64,000 bases of DNA, taken from the NCBI RefSeq assembly GCF_003490595.1, contig NZ_QQGY01000002.1, positions 62,001 to 126,000 of the forward strand. Direction: 5' to 3'. The notes under the pieces were generated by a model that was not told the origin of the DNA, did no database searches, and saw only the letters and a program-made list of their open reading frames with translations. Position numbers and translations under genes: made by a program. Shown here piece after piece: positions 1-8,975 of the stretch. Position 1 is the first letter of the stretch, and each line of letters begins with the position of its first letter. The DNA comes from Haemophilus haemolyticus_L. GTDB taxonomy: Bacteria > Pseudomonadota > Gammaproteobacteria > Enterobacterales > Pasteurellaceae.

Positions 1-594
1 GCTAACTTTTGCATCAGTGCTGTACACAATACCGTAAGGTGCTTCTGCACGTTCAACTAAAGCTAATGCGCCACGAACATCTTTTGCACGAGCTAAACGG
101 TCTTGTACTTTATCCCATAAATTTAATTTGGTTAATGCTTCTTCTGCATATTGACCTGCTGGTACGTGTGCAGGATCGCCAACAGATAAATAGCTATCTT
201 TTAATGCATTGATCCATTCACCTTTTGCAATATCCATAGAATTTACCGCACTTTTTGCTGGTGCGATTAAGACTAAATCATTGCCCACTAAAACTTTTTC
301 AGTTTCTTTCACGGTTAAATCTTTTTCAGAAAGATATTTCATCCATTTATTGCTTGCAGAAACAAAAATATCTGCTGGCGCACCTTCTTCAACTTGTTTT
401 GCTAAAGTGGAAGAAGAAGCGAAAGAAAATACCACTTCATTTTTCGGATTTTGTTTTGCGTAATCTTTTGCAACTTGTTGTAAAGCATCTGTCATTGAAG
501 CCGCTGCAAATACAGTCACTTTAGCGGATGCCGCAAAAGAAAAGCCTAATCCTGCGATTAGAAGTGCGGTTGAAATTTTAGTTAATTTTTTCAT
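1..594 (-). CDS. modA: Molybdate ABC transporter periplasmic binding protein (3' end outside window)
   Basis: Periplasmic protein that binds molybdate and delivers it to the ModBC transporter. Reading the minus strand from the ATG at 592-594 gives a Lys-rich start (MKKLTK), a hydrophobic signal segment ending at ASA, then the family landmarks VFAAASMTDAL, ASSSTLAKQVEEGAPADIFVSA (read in two parts) and GDPAHVPAGQYAEEAL. 198 codons are visible of an expected ~250; the C-terminus runs off the left edge. A good ribosome site (AGGAGATGATTC) precedes the ATG. It is divergent from modE, the usual arrangement for a molybdate-repressed uptake operon; modBC would lie to the left of the window. Confidence 0.93.
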   Translation of the reverse strand, partial: MKKLTKISTALLIAGLGFSFAASAKVTVFAAASMTDALQQVAKDYAKQNPKNEVVFSFASSSTLAKQVEEGAPADIFVSASNKWMKYLSEKDLTVKETEKVLVGNDLVLIAPAKSAVNSMDIAKGEWINALKDSYLSVGDPAHVPAGQYAEEALTKLNLWDKVQDRLARAKDVRGALALVERAEAPYGIVYSTDAKVS

Positions 595-628
595 GAATCA
601 TCTCCTATGGTAGAACGTTATTTACTTT

Positions 629-634
629 ATTATA
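629..634 (-). promoter_or_regulatory. Candidate -10 of the modA promoter
   Basis: A perfect TATAAT lies on the minus strand 35 bases before the modA ATG. The matching -35 is weak (TTCTTT at 17 bp). The surrounding TATATA-rich stretch (630-655) would suit a ModE operator, but I do not see the spaced CGTTAT...ATAACG pair typical of ModE sites here. Confidence 0.4.
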
Positions 635-734
635 TATCAATAAAAGTATATAAAGAAAGTGTGAAACACAAAAAAGAACTACCCATTTTTAGTAAAAACC
701 TATTAAACAATGGGATGATTTTGCTTTTAAAAGA

Positions 735-746
735 TCGTTATAACGA
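735..746. promoter_or_regulatory. Perfect 12-bp palindrome between modA and modE
   Basis: TCGTTATAACGA, extended imperfectly to AGAT...ATCT, lies 84 bases before modE and 140 before modA. It contains two CGTTAT-type half sites, the half site known from E. coli ModE operators, but abutted rather than separated by ~12 bp. It could be an operator for ModE or another dimeric regulator; identity is inference. Confidence 0.35.
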
Positions 747-829
747 ATCTTAAGATTAGTTCCAGAAGAAATTTTATCTCATTCTATTTTTCCAGTAGAA
801 TACTCGAATCATCACTGGGGAGAACCGAA

Positions 830-1597
830 ATGAAAAACACCGAAATTTTACTCACCATTAAACTTCAACAAGCACTTTTTATCGATCCAAAACGAGTACG
901 TTTACTCAAAGAAATTCAACAATGCGGTTCGATTAATCAAGCAGCGAAAAATGCAAAAGTGAGTTATAAAAGTGCGTGGGATCATTTAGAAGCCATGAAT
1001 AAAATCAGCCCTCGCTCATTGCTTGAACGAAATACAGGTGGAAAAAATGGCGGAGGTACAGCACTTACCACTTATGCCGAGCGTTTGCTACAGCTTTATG
1101 ATTTATTAGAACGTACGCAAGAACACGCTTTTCATATCCTACAAGATGAATCTGTTCCGTTAGATAGTTTGCTCACGGCAACTGCACGTTTTTCTTTACA
1201 AAGTAGCGCACGCAATCAATTTTTTGGACGAGTGGCACAACAGAGAATTATTGACGCCCGTTGTGTTGTGGATGTGAATGTGCAAGGATTACCAACGCCG
1301 TTGCAAGTTTCTATTACCACAAAAAGCTCGGCTCGTTTGAAACTCATCACGGAAAAAGAAGTGATGCTGATGTTCAAAGCGCCTTGGGTGAAAATCAGTG
1401 AACAACCACTGGAGAATCAATCTAATCAGTTCCCTGTAAATATCAAATCACTAAATGAAGAAGAAGCCATCCTTCAATTTGCTGAAAACGATATTGAATT
1501 TTGTGCCACAGTCCACCAGCCGAATCAATGGCAAATCGGGCAACAGGTTTGGATTCATATTGATCAAGAGCAAATTATTTTAGCGACGCTGGGCTAA
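830..1597 (+). CDS. modE: Molybdate-responsive transcriptional regulator ModE
   Basis: Dimeric DNA-binding protein that senses molybdate and represses modABC while activating some molybdoenzyme genes. 255 aa against ~262 in E. coli. Residues ~20-80 are a LysR-like winged helix-turn-helix (GSINQAAKNAKVSYKSAW). The SARNQFFGRV motif near residue 126 opens the first Mop/TOBE molybdate-binding domain, and a second Mop-like repeat fills residues ~195-255. The start at 830 follows GGGGAGAACCGAA, a strong ribosome site. It is divergent from modA and ends in a shared convergent terminator with the NfeD-like gene. Confidence 0.95.
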   Translation: MKNTEILLTIKLQQALFIDPKRVRLLKEIQQCGSINQAAKNAKVSYKSAWDHLEAMNKISPRSLLERNTGGKNGGGTALTTYAERLLQLYDLLERTQEHAFHILQDESVPLDSLLTATARFSLQSSARNQFFGRVAQQRIIDARCVVDVNVQGLPTPLQVSITTKSSARLKLITEKEVMLMFKAPWVKISEQPLENQSNQFPVNIKSLNEEEAILQFAENDIEFCATVHQPNQWQIGQQVWIHIDQEQIILATLG

Positions 1598-1640
1598 TCC
1601 CAAAGTGCGGTAAATGTTGGAAGAACATTTTAATCTCATA

Positions 1641-1667
1641 AAAAAACAGGCTTGATGCCTGTTTTTT
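1641..1667. terminator. Bidirectional terminator, modE / NfeD-like gene
   Basis: Stem AAAAACAGGC / GCCTGTTTTT with loop TTGAT, flanked by A-run and T-run, between two convergent genes. Confidence 0.85.
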
Positions 1668-1688
1668 CTTATCGAATAAAACCCAAAA

Positions 1689-2144
1689 CTAATTAGAAAT
1701 ATTTTTTACAATCAGCGTAATGCCATCCACGCGTTCAACTTCAATTAATGCACCGACTGTAAGATTATCACCTTGAATGCGCCAAGTTGTGTCGCCAAAA
1801 GCACCTCGACCAATTCCATTCGCGCCAAGTTCTTGAACAATGCCTTGTTTACCAAGTAAGGCATGATCGCGTTGATTTAATGTTGAATGAGATTGATCAT
1901 GGCGATCTTTGCCATGTTGATATTTCCACCAAATCACAGAAAGTATACAAGCTAATAGCGCGTAAAAAACAGCAAGTGAGGCAAGAGAAAGGCTTGGAAA
2001 AAGAAATTGTACAAATGCCGTCACTAAAGCCGCCAATCCCCACCATAGCAAAAATATCCCTGGTGTAAGCACTTCACCAATAAGCAAAATAAAGCCTAAA
2101 ATCAGCCAATGCCAAAGCGTCCAATTTATTAGCCAATCCGCCAT
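1689..2144 (-). CDS. NfeD-family membrane protein (partner of QmcA)
   Basis: 151-aa inner-membrane protein. The N-terminal half (residues ~8-75) is two or three closely packed hydrophobic helices (LIGEVLTPGIFLLWWGLAAL, then SLAVFYALLACILSVIWW). The C-terminal ~60 residues (LLGKQGIVQELGANGIGRGA onward) form the OB-fold domain typical of short NfeD/YbbJ proteins. It lies 83 bp downstream of the stomatin-like gene in the same direction, the conserved NfeD-SPFH pairing thought to act on membrane quality control. The exact biochemical role is not known for this family. Confidence 0.88.
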   Translation of the reverse strand: MADWLINWTLWHWLILGFILLIGEVLTPGIFLLWWGLAALVTAFVQFLFPSLSLASLAVFYALLACILSVIWWKYQHGKDRHDQSHSTLNQRDHALLGKQGIVQELGANGIGRGAFGDTTWRIQGDNLTVGALIEVERVDGITLIVKNISN

Positions 2145-2227
2145 AGATTCTCCTATTTGTTGTAAGGGCTTTTTATTACAAAAGTGCAGTGATAAACGAT
2201 TAAAAAAATCACCGCACTTTATCTAAA

Positions 2228-3145
2228 TTAAGATTTTTTATCGCCCTTTAATAACTCCGCAATACCAGCAACAGAACCAATTAAATTGCCAGCTTCTAAT
2301 GGCATAAGCACGACTTTACTGTTTCCTGAACTACCGATTTCTTTCAATGCTTCCGTGTATTTTTGTGCAATAAAGTAGTTAATCGCTTTGGTATCACCAC
2401 TGGTAATGGCTTCTGATACCATTTGCGTTGCTTTTGCTTCAGCTTCCGCGGCACGTTCTCGGGCTTCAGCTTGTAAAAAGGCTTCTTGTCGCTCCCCTTC
2501 CGCTTTTAAAATTCGAGCTTGTTTTTCACCTTCAGCACGGAGAATCTGAGCTTGACGAATCCCTTCAGCCTCTAATACTTCAGCACGTTTATTTCGCTCC
2601 GCTTTCATTTGAGCATTCATAGAATCAATCAGTTCACGAGGCGGACGAACATCACGAATTTCAATACGCGTTACTTTAATCCCCCATGGATTTGTCGCTT
2701 CATCCACAATAGCCAATAATCGACTATTAATAGAATCACGTTGGGAAAGCATTTCATCAAGCTCCATCGAACCAAGCACGGTTCGAATATTTGTCATGGT
2801 TAAATTTATGATAGCTTGTTCCAAATGATTCACTTCATAAGCCGCACTTCGCGCATCAATCACTTGCACAAAACAAACCGCATCAATAGAAACATTGGCG
2901 TTATCTTTAGAAATCACTTCTTGGGAAGGAATATCTAAAACTTGTTCCATCATATTAATTTTACGACCAATACGATCAACAAAAGGTACTACTAAATTTA
3001 ACCCTGGCATTAACGTTCTTGTGTAACGACCAAAGCGTTCGATTGTCCAGTTATAACCTTGTGGTACGGTTTTTACTGTAGAAAACAAAATTAATGCGAC
3101 TAATATCACAAAAATTAATGTGGAAATAGCGAATCCATCAAGCAT
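2228..3145 (-). CDS. qmcA: SPFH/stomatin-like membrane protein QmcA
   Basis: 305-aa prohibitin-homology protein anchored by one N-terminal membrane helix (residues ~6-25). The SPFH domain follows (VPQGYNWTIERFGRYTRTL, PGLNLVVPFVDRIGRKINMM, and TRIEIRDVRPPRELIDSM), then a long charged coiled coil rich in Ala/Glu/Arg (residues ~180-245) and a C-terminal tail ending LLKGDKKS. It assembles into membrane-microdomain oligomers in related bacteria and is associated with FtsH-linked quality control. It precedes the NfeD-like gene as an apparent two-gene operon. The start at 3145 has an AAGGAG ribosome site. Confidence 0.92.
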   Translation of the reverse strand: MLDGFAISTLIFVILVALILFSTVKTVPQGYNWTIERFGRYTRTLMPGLNLVVPFVDRIGRKINMMEQVLDIPSQEVISKDNANVSIDAVCFVQVIDARSAAYEVNHLEQAIINLTMTNIRTVLGSMELDEMLSQRDSINSRLLAIVDEATNPWGIKVTRIEIRDVRPPRELIDSMNAQMKAERNKRAEVLEAEGIRQAQILRAEGEKQARILKAEGERQEAFLQAEARERAAEAEAKATQMVSEAITSGDTKAINYFIAQKYTEALKEIGSSGNSKVVLMPLEAGNLIGSVAGIAELLKGDKKS

Positions 3146-3226
3146 ATTTTTCTCCTTTATTGGGTAGATTTAATGAAAAAAGTCTATCAAATCCACCCGC
3201 ACTTTTATAGCCTATTTTGTATAAAA

Positions 3227-4426
3227 TTAAGGCAATTTTGCCACCACTGCATAGCCTTCAATTAAACCTTCCAGCTCATAAGAAGCATTCGCAGTAATGA
3301 AAGCTGCCTCGCCTTGTTTCAAAGAAAGAGCGGTCGTTTCTGAGCGTAAATTTAACTGGCCATTCATCACCAATAAAATACTCGCACTTTGTGCTTTTAA
3401 ATGATGAGTTTCGCCACATTCATATTGAATATTTTGCAAAGCGAAATCTTTTGCTGGCGTGGCGTAAGTAAATATACGCGCGTCTTGAGGTGCCGACGGG
3501 ATAATTTTAGGCTCCACTTCACGACAATCGACAATTTTAAGCAATTCAGGAATATCCACATATTTAGGCGTTAAACCACCGCGAATTACATTATCTGAAC
3601 ACGCCATCAGTTCAATATTTTGCCCACGTAAATAAGCGTGCGGAATGCCTGCATCTTGGTAAATTCCCTCGCCTTTTTTGAGGTGCACAATATTAAACAA
3701 ATAGAAGCAAATTAAACCCGAATCTAATTTATCTAAAGAAATATTCATTGCATCAATGGTGTAAAGCACCCAATAATCTGGATTAGTTAAATCCAGATTA
3801 TTAGCCTCATAATCTGCTTGATTCGCCAACAGAATTGGGGAAAGCCATTGGTGTAATTGAGCTTGTTCTGCTTGCATAATATCGGCATAGAAAGCATGTA
3901 AATCTTGTTCATGCAATTTTTTTGCAAGCGGGACTAAAGATGATCGTGCCTCTAAAATTTCGATAATATCCGATTTATTTTTAAAACCATGCAACAACCA
4001 GAAATCAGATAAAGCAATCATCATTTCAGGTTTATGATTGTTATCTTTATAAGTACGTGTTGATGCTTTTAACTCAATGCCTTTCGCATTTTCTTCCGCA
4101 AATCCTATTTCAGCTTGCGTTTTTGTTGGATGAAGTTGAATAGAAAGAGGTTGGGAAACATCAAGAATTTTTAATAAATAGGGTAATTCATTACCAAAAC
4201 TTGCTCGGCTTTGAACACCAAGTGCGGTAGGATTTTTCTGTAAAAATTCAGTAAGTAATACATTTTTACCATCGACTTCAATGCTTGAAGGCGCAGAATG
4301 ATGTGCGCCTAACCACCATTCAGCATAATATTGATTTTCTTCTGCTGGAATATTCAGTAATTGAGGAATATATTGATGCCCTCCCCATACGTAATTTTGG
4401 AGTGAGCCAGTGAGTTTGTAGATCAT
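3227..4426 (-). CDS. manA: Mannose-6-phosphate isomerase, class I
   Basis: 399-aa zinc enzyme interconverting mannose 6-phosphate and fructose 6-phosphate. Type I PMI landmarks are visible: YVWGG near residue 13, LPYLLKILDVSQPLSIQLHP (residues ~84-103, with zinc-ligand Gln/His), NNHKPEMMIAL (~129-139, zinc Glu) and DAGIPHAYLRGQNIELMA (zinc His, catalytic Arg region). The window also encodes a mannose-type PTS (manXYZ, 24.2-26.9 kb), whose product mannose 6-phosphate this enzyme would feed into glycolysis. It lies alone upstream of the four-copy repeat region. Confidence 0.95.
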   Translation of the reverse strand: MIYKLTGSLQNYVWGGHQYIPQLLNIPAEENQYYAEWWLGAHHSAPSSIEVDGKNVLLTEFLQKNPTALGVQSRASFGNELPYLLKILDVSQPLSIQLHPTKTQAEIGFAEENAKGIELKASTRTYKDNNHKPEMMIALSDFWLLHGFKNKSDIIEILEARSSLVPLAKKLHEQDLHAFYADIMQAEQAQLHQWLSPILLANQADYEANNLDLTNPDYWVLYTIDAMNISLDKLDSGLICFYLFNIVHLKKGEGIYQDAGIPHAYLRGQNIELMACSDNVIRGGLTPKYVDIPELLKIVDCREVEPKIIPSAPQDARIFTYATPAKDFALQNIQYECGETHHLKAQSASILLVMNGQLNLRSETTALSLKQGEAAFITANASYELEGLIEGYAVVAKLP

Positions 4427-4450
4427 TGCTTTATTTTCACTTTAACTAGC

Positions 4451-5025
4451 GTAATTTTTAAAATTTATATTTTACCGTGGGTAGGTATACCCACGGCTAG
4501 TTATAGTAGTTCCTCTTTGAGGAACCTCAAACTACCCCAACGGGGTAGCACCGAGATTAGCCTAGGGTATACTTACCCTAGATATTGATTTTCTTCCGCT
4601 GAAATTTATGTTTTACCGTGGGTAAGTATACCCACGGTTAGTTATAATAGTTCCTCTTTGAGGAACCTTAAACTACCCCAACGGGGTAGCATTGAGATTA
4701 GCCTAGGGTATACTTACCCAGATATTGATTTTCTTCTGCTGAAATTTTTAAAATTTATATTTTACTGCGAGTAGGTATACCCACGGCTAGTTATAGTAGT
4801 TCCTCTTTGAGGAACCTCAAACTACCCCAACGGGGTAGCACCGAGATTAGCCTAGGGTATACTTACCCAGATATTGATTTTCTTCCGCTGAAATTTTTAA
4901 AATTTATATTTTACTGTGGATAGGTATACCCACGGCTAGTTATAGTAGTTCCTCTTTGAGGAACCTCAAACTACCCCAACGGGGTAGCATTGAGATTAGC
5001 CTAGGGTATACTTACCCTAGGTAAC
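4451..5025. repeat. Four tandem copies of a ~145-150-bp hairpin-rich intergenic repeat
   Basis: The manA-crr gap carries four near-identical units with successive landmarks at about 4475, 4617, 4765 and 4915 (periods 142-150 bp). Unit 1 has four hairpins in a row: CCGTGGGTA/TACCCACGG (4475-4496), TTCCTC/GAGGAA, CTACCCC/GGGGTAG, and CTAGGGTA/TACCCTAG with loop TACT. The units differ by point changes (for example CACCGAG against CATTGAG, and changes in the left arm of the first stem) and a short deletion in unit 2. No open reading frame is credible. It resembles a palindromic mobile or REP-like element that amplified in place. Confidence 0.9.
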
Positions 5026-5039
5026 TATAATAAATAAAA

Positions 5040-5065
5040 AATCCGCACAAAGGCGGACTTTTTTA
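5040..5065 (-). terminator. Terminator after crr
   Basis: On the minus strand AAGTCCGCC...GCGGATTTTTTA forms a stem (AGTCCGC-type arms) followed by a T-run, 12 bases after the crr stop. Confidence 0.75.
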
Positions 5066-5076
5066 TCGTAAAGAAA

Positions 5077-5577
5077 TTATTTAGTTAAGGTTAATACCAC
5101 TGACTCTCCTGCGACGACTTCACCTGATTTTTTCACGATGCAAGAAATTTCATCCATATTGGAAATAACAACGGGCGTTAATACTGATTTTGCTTTTGAT
5201 TCTAATAAAGGAAGATCAAATTCAATCACGGTGTCACCGCGCTTAACAGATTGACCTTCTTGCGCAATACGAGTAAATCCTTCACCTTTCAGCTCAACGG
5301 TATCAATACCAAAGTGTACAAATAATTCTACACCTTCTTTTGATTCCATTGAAAAAGCATGGTTGGTTTCAAAAATTTTACCAATCACACCATCCACCGG
5401 CGCAACGATTTTGTTACCGGTAGGACGAATAGCAACACCATCACCCACGATTTTTTCAGAGAAAACCACATCAGGAACATCTTCGATATTTACAATATCA
5501 CCAGAGATAGGTGCATAAATTTCAACTTCCACAGATTTGTTTTCTTTTGAACCGAATAACTTGTCAAATAAGCCCAT
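5077..5577 (-). CDS. crr: PTS glucose-type EIIA component (EIIA-Glc)
   Basis: 166-aa cytoplasmic phosphocarrier (E. coli 169 aa) that takes phosphate from HPr and regulates adenylate cyclase and non-PTS permeases. The beta-sandwich landmarks SGDIVNIEDVPDVVFSEKIV, GDGVAIRPTG and KEGVELFVHFGIDTVELKGEGF are intact. The two active-site histidines are His73 (ETNHAFS) and His88 (FVHFGID), equivalent to E. coli His75/His90. Last gene of ptsH-ptsI-crr. With no glucose EIIBC in the window, its partner permease is not visible; regulatory function is likely regardless. Confidence 0.96.
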   Translation of the reverse strand: MGLFDKLFGSKENKSVEVEIYAPISGDIVNIEDVPDVVFSEKIVGDGVAIRPTGNKIVAPVDGVIGKIFETNHAFSMESKEGVELFVHFGIDTVELKGEGFTRIAQEGQSVKRGDTVIEFDLPLLESKAKSVLTPVVISNMDEISCIVKKSGEVVAGESVVLTLTK

Positions 5578-5637
5578 TTTAATCTCCTATCAATTCATAG
5601 ATGGCTGTTATTTTAACGTAAAATCAAACAATTTTGT

Positions 5638-7365
5638 TTAATTTAATGCATTTTCCGCCAAAAATTCTTCGATTAACTGCTCAATTTCCGAAGCGGTCGG
5701 TTTTTGTAATGCGGCATTAGCAAGGGCTTTTGCATCTTGGAAATTCACATTACGGATTAATTTTTTAATTCGAGGTACGGAAATAGCACTCATACTAAAT
5801 TCATCTAATCCCATACCAAGCAACAATAAGGTTGCACGTTCATCACCGGCTAATTCACCGCACATTCCCGTCCATTTGCCCTCTGCATGAGAAGCATCAA
5901 TTACTTGTTTTATTAAACCAAGCACAGATGGCTGCATTGGATTGTAAAGATGCGAAATTAACTCATTGCCTCGATCCACCGCCAAAGTATATTGGGTTAA
6001 ATCGTTAGTACCGATACTGAAGAAATCTACTTCTTTTGCTAAGAATTTTGCATTTACGGCAGCGGATGGCGTTTCAACCATGACACCCACTTGGATATGC
6101 TCATCAAAAGCTTTGCCTTCTGCACGCAATTCCGCTTTTAATGTTTCAATAACCGATTTTAATTCTCGAATTTCCTCTACAGAAATAATCATCGGGAACA
6201 TCACCGCCAATTTACCAAACGCTGAAGCACGCAACACCGCGCGTAATTGTGCATTTAAAATTTCACGACGATCTAACGCAATGCGAATCGCACGCCATCC
6301 CAAGAATGGATTCATTTCTTTTGGTAAATCTAAATATGGAAGCTCTTTATCGCCACCAATATCCATAGTACGAAGCACGGTTAAACGCCCGTTCATTGCT
6401 TCTACCACTTCTTTATAGGCAATGAATTGTTCTTCTTCTGTCGGAAGCTGTTCACGATCCATAAATAAGAATTCAGTTCGGTACAAACCAATACCTTCAG
6501 CACCATTGCGATCTGCCCCTTCACAATCACGGATTGTCCCGATATTCGCGACGACATCAACCTTGTGTCCATCCAATGTGATTGCGGGAAGATCTTTTAA
6601 TTTAGCTAACTCTGCTCTTTCCTTAGAAATTTTAGCTTCAAGTGTTTTTAATTCATCAATCTGAGATTGTGTTGGATTGATATAAACTTGATTATTTATC
6701 GCATCTAAAATTAAGTAATCACCAGTATTGACTAATTCGGTCACATTATTTGTGCCTACAATCGCTGGTAATTCTAAAGAACGTGCCATAATAGAAGTAT
6801 GAGAGGTTCTACCACCAATATCAGTGACAACCCCTAATACTTTTTCAAGATTAAGTTGGGCAGTTTCTGATGGAGTCAAATCATAAGCAACAAGAATTGA
6901 TTCTTCTTGAATATCGCCAAGATCTACTATGTACATACCCAAAATATTTTTAATTAAACGGTTACCAATATCACGAATATCGCCAGCACGCTCTTTCAAA
7001 TATTCATCATCGATCTCCGACAACATTGTGACTTGTTGATCAATAATTTTGCTCGCTGCAACTGCGGCATTGACTTTATTTGAACGAAGATAATCAAGAA
7101 TTTCTTCTTCTAATTCTTCATCCTCAAGAATCATCAAGTGACCTTCAAAGATTGCAGCTTTTTCTTCGCCTAAAGAAATTAATGCACGCTCTCTGATTGA
7201 ATTAAGTTGTTCCACCGCCACGCTACGTCCTTCGTAAAACCGAGCGACTTCTGCGTCAATTTGATCATCAGTAATTTTTTGTGTATCAAGAACAATCTTT
7301 TCTTCTTTAAGAACAAGTGCCTTACCAAAGGCAATACCAGGTGATGCGAGAATACCAGAAATCAT
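5638..7365 (-). CDS. ptsI: PTS enzyme I (phosphoenolpyruvate-protein phosphotransferase)
   Basis: 575 aa, the same length as E. coli enzyme I. It transfers phosphate from PEP to HPr, the first step of all PTS sugar uptake. The phosphorylated residue is His189 in GGRTSHTSIMAR. The PEP-binding domain shows GIGLYRTEFLFMDR, VLRTMDIGGDKELPYL and the C-terminal signature DFFSIGTNDLTQYTLAVDR; the catalytic Cys is in GKWTGMCGELAGD. It sits 78 bp after ptsH and 60 bp before crr, all on the minus strand. It would energise ManXYZ as well as any other PTS permease in the genome. Confidence 0.97.
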   Translation of the reverse strand: MISGILASPGIAFGKALVLKEEKIVLDTQKITDDQIDAEVARFYEGRSVAVEQLNSIRERALISLGEEKAAIFEGHLMILEDEELEEEILDYLRSNKVNAAVAASKIIDQQVTMLSEIDDEYLKERAGDIRDIGNRLIKNILGMYIVDLGDIQEESILVAYDLTPSETAQLNLEKVLGVVTDIGGRTSHTSIMARSLELPAIVGTNNVTELVNTGDYLILDAINNQVYINPTQSQIDELKTLEAKISKERAELAKLKDLPAITLDGHKVDVVANIGTIRDCEGADRNGAEGIGLYRTEFLFMDREQLPTEEEQFIAYKEVVEAMNGRLTVLRTMDIGGDKELPYLDLPKEMNPFLGWRAIRIALDRREILNAQLRAVLRASAFGKLAVMFPMIISVEEIRELKSVIETLKAELRAEGKAFDEHIQVGVMVETPSAAVNAKFLAKEVDFFSIGTNDLTQYTLAVDRGNELISHLYNPMQPSVLGLIKQVIDASHAEGKWTGMCGELAGDERATLLLLGMGLDEFSMSAISVPRIKKLIRNVNFQDAKALANAALQKPTASEIEQLIEEFLAENALN

Positions 7366-7443
7366 AGATACCTTCCGAAATAATTAAAAAGGAATAGATA
7401 AACAATAGCCATAAAATTTCACAATTTTATGGCTAAGTAAGAA

Positions 7444-7701
7444 TTATTCTAAAGTTGGAATCAAAGCGACTAAATGCTCAACTGCCTGCTGCTCATCTTC
7501 GCCTTCAGCAGAAATGGTGATCACCGTACCCTGTGTTAAACCTAGTGTTTGTAGCTTAAACAAACTTTTTGCACTTGCGCTCTTACCAGCAGATGTTACT
7601 GTGATATCAGAAGAAAATGCTTTGGCTTCTTTCACAAATTGTGCTGCTGGACGAGTATGTAAACCGTTTGGCGCGGTGATTTCAACATCTTTTGAGTACA
7701 T
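7444..7701 (-). CDS. ptsH: Phosphocarrier protein HPr
   Basis: 85-aa soluble phosphocarrier between enzyme I and the sugar-specific EIIA proteins. His15, the phosphorylated residue, is in NGLHTRPAAQFVKEA; Ser46 is in the conserved KSASAKSLFKLQTLGL helix. Preceded by AGAGAGGTAGCATT, a good ribosome site. First gene of ptsH-ptsI-crr, with a promoter candidate ~60-85 bp upstream. No kinase/phosphatase for Ser46 is expected in this lineage except where an HprK homologue exists; none is in this window. Confidence 0.97.
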   Translation of the reverse strand: MYSKDVEITAPNGLHTRPAAQFVKEAKAFSSDITVTSAGKSASAKSLFKLQTLGLTQGTVITISAEGEDEQQAVEHLVALIPTLE

Positions 7702-7757
7702 AATGCTACCTCTCTACTAAATAATAGTTAAAAAAATACAAAGATAAAATCCGCCTT

Positions 7758-7786
7758 AGTATCCTTGTTCAAAAGCGAATAATCAA
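7758..7786 (-). promoter_or_regulatory. Candidate ptsH promoter
   Basis: On the minus strand TTGATT, 17 bp, GATACT: -35 and -10 hexamers each matching four of six consensus positions at ideal spacing, 57 bases before the ptsH start. Confidence 0.55.
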
Positions 7787-7864
7787 GAATAAACACTAAA
7801 AAAATTGAATTAGATCATAAAAAAACGCAGGATTTGTTTATTTATCATCCAGCTTGCGCAATCG

Positions 7865-8905
7865 TTAAACTACTGAAAAATGACGTTGTGATTTTGTTTC
7901 ACTTAAACTTTCAATTAATCGATGATAATTATCATAACGAACAGGCGAAATTTTCCCTTGCTCGACGGCTTCACGCAACGCACATCCGGGGTCGCTCAAA
8001 TGTTTACAATCACGGAATTTACAGATGCCTAATACATATTGAAATTCTCGATACCCTTTTGTGATTTGCTCCGCATCTAAATGCCAAAGCCCAAATTCTC
8101 TAATTCCCGGTGAATCAATTAAATTACCGCCTTGTGGCAAATGATAAAGACGCGATGATGTAGTCGTATGCTGACCTAAGCCTGATGTTTCACTCACATC
8201 CCCTACTTGAGCATTTACGCTAGGCAAAATATGATTAATTAAACTCGATTTACCGACACCTGATTGCCCAACAAAAATCGCTGTACCTTGTGCCAAAAGT
8301 GCGGTTAATCTTTCCATATTTTCACCGCTCTTTGCTGAAATCATTAAAATTTCATAGCCAATATCTTGGTAAATTTTAAGTTGCTCTTCAATTTCTTGAC
8401 GCTGTTCTTGCGTCAATAAATCCACTTTATTCAAAACAATTAATGGCTTAATTTCGGCTATTTCACACACAACAAGATAACGATCGATAATGTTTAAGGA
8501 AAGCGTTGGCAACACCGCTGATACAATAATAATACGATCAATATTCGCCGCAATGGGTTTCAAACCATCATAATAATCTGGACGGGAAATTTCATTTTCT
8601 CGGGGATGGATCGCCTCAATCACGCCGCTCACACCTTGTAATTGTTCATTGCCTTTACGCCAAACAACTTTATCTCCTACCACCAAACTCGACAAGGTAC
8701 GACGCAAATTACAACGATAAATTTCGCCTTGTTCATTTTCGACATCAGCATGAATCGAATAACGCGTGACCACAACCCCTTCTTGTGATTCGCCAAGCAT
8801 TTCATCTGACCATTCAATCTCTTTTTTCTTATAGCGATGCAATGTTTTCGCATTATTTGATTGAATTCTTCTGGTTTGGTTCTGAGTTAATTTACGTTTA
8901 GCCAT
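7865..8905 (-). CDS. rsgA: Small ribosomal subunit biogenesis GTPase RsgA
   Basis: 346-aa circularly permuted GTPase that releases maturation factors from the 30S subunit. The N-terminal OB-fold comes first; then the G motifs in permuted order: LNKVD (G4), GQSGVGKSSL (P-loop, G1) and DSPGIREFGL (G3). The C-terminal zinc knuckle is in CKFRDCKHLSDPGCALR. The frame is open 53 codons further upstream, but the start MAKRKLTQNQTRR at 8905 is chosen because it matches the family and the extension would overlap the divergent orn start. Divergent from orn with a 70-bp gap, a conserved gamma-proteobacterial arrangement. Confidence 0.95.
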   Translation of the reverse strand: MAKRKLTQNQTRRIQSNNAKTLHRYKKKEIEWSDEMLGESQEGVVVTRYSIHADVENEQGEIYRCNLRRTLSSLVVGDKVVWRKGNEQLQGVSGVIEAIHPRENEISRPDYYDGLKPIAANIDRIIIVSAVLPTLSLNIIDRYLVVCEIAEIKPLIVLNKVDLLTQEQRQEIEEQLKIYQDIGYEILMISAKSGENMERLTALLAQGTAIFVGQSGVGKSSLINHILPSVNAQVGDVSETSGLGQHTTTSSRLYHLPQGGNLIDSPGIREFGLWHLDAEQITKGYREFQYVLGICKFRDCKHLSDPGCALREAVEQGKISPVRYDNYHRLIESLSETKSQRHFSVV

Positions 8906-8975
8906 AAAAGTGCGGTCGTTTTTTCCCTTGTTTTTGGTAAAATGAAAAAAATTTTTGCATAGGATACCTGATATT

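Noticed and set aside
629..746. Classical ModE operator at modA
   Set aside because: Half sites are present but not at the ~12-bp spacing of known ModE boxes; left as an unassigned palindrome.
4451..5025. CRISPR array
   Set aside because: Repeats are ~145-150 bp with internal hairpins and no unique ~30-bp spacers or cas genes.
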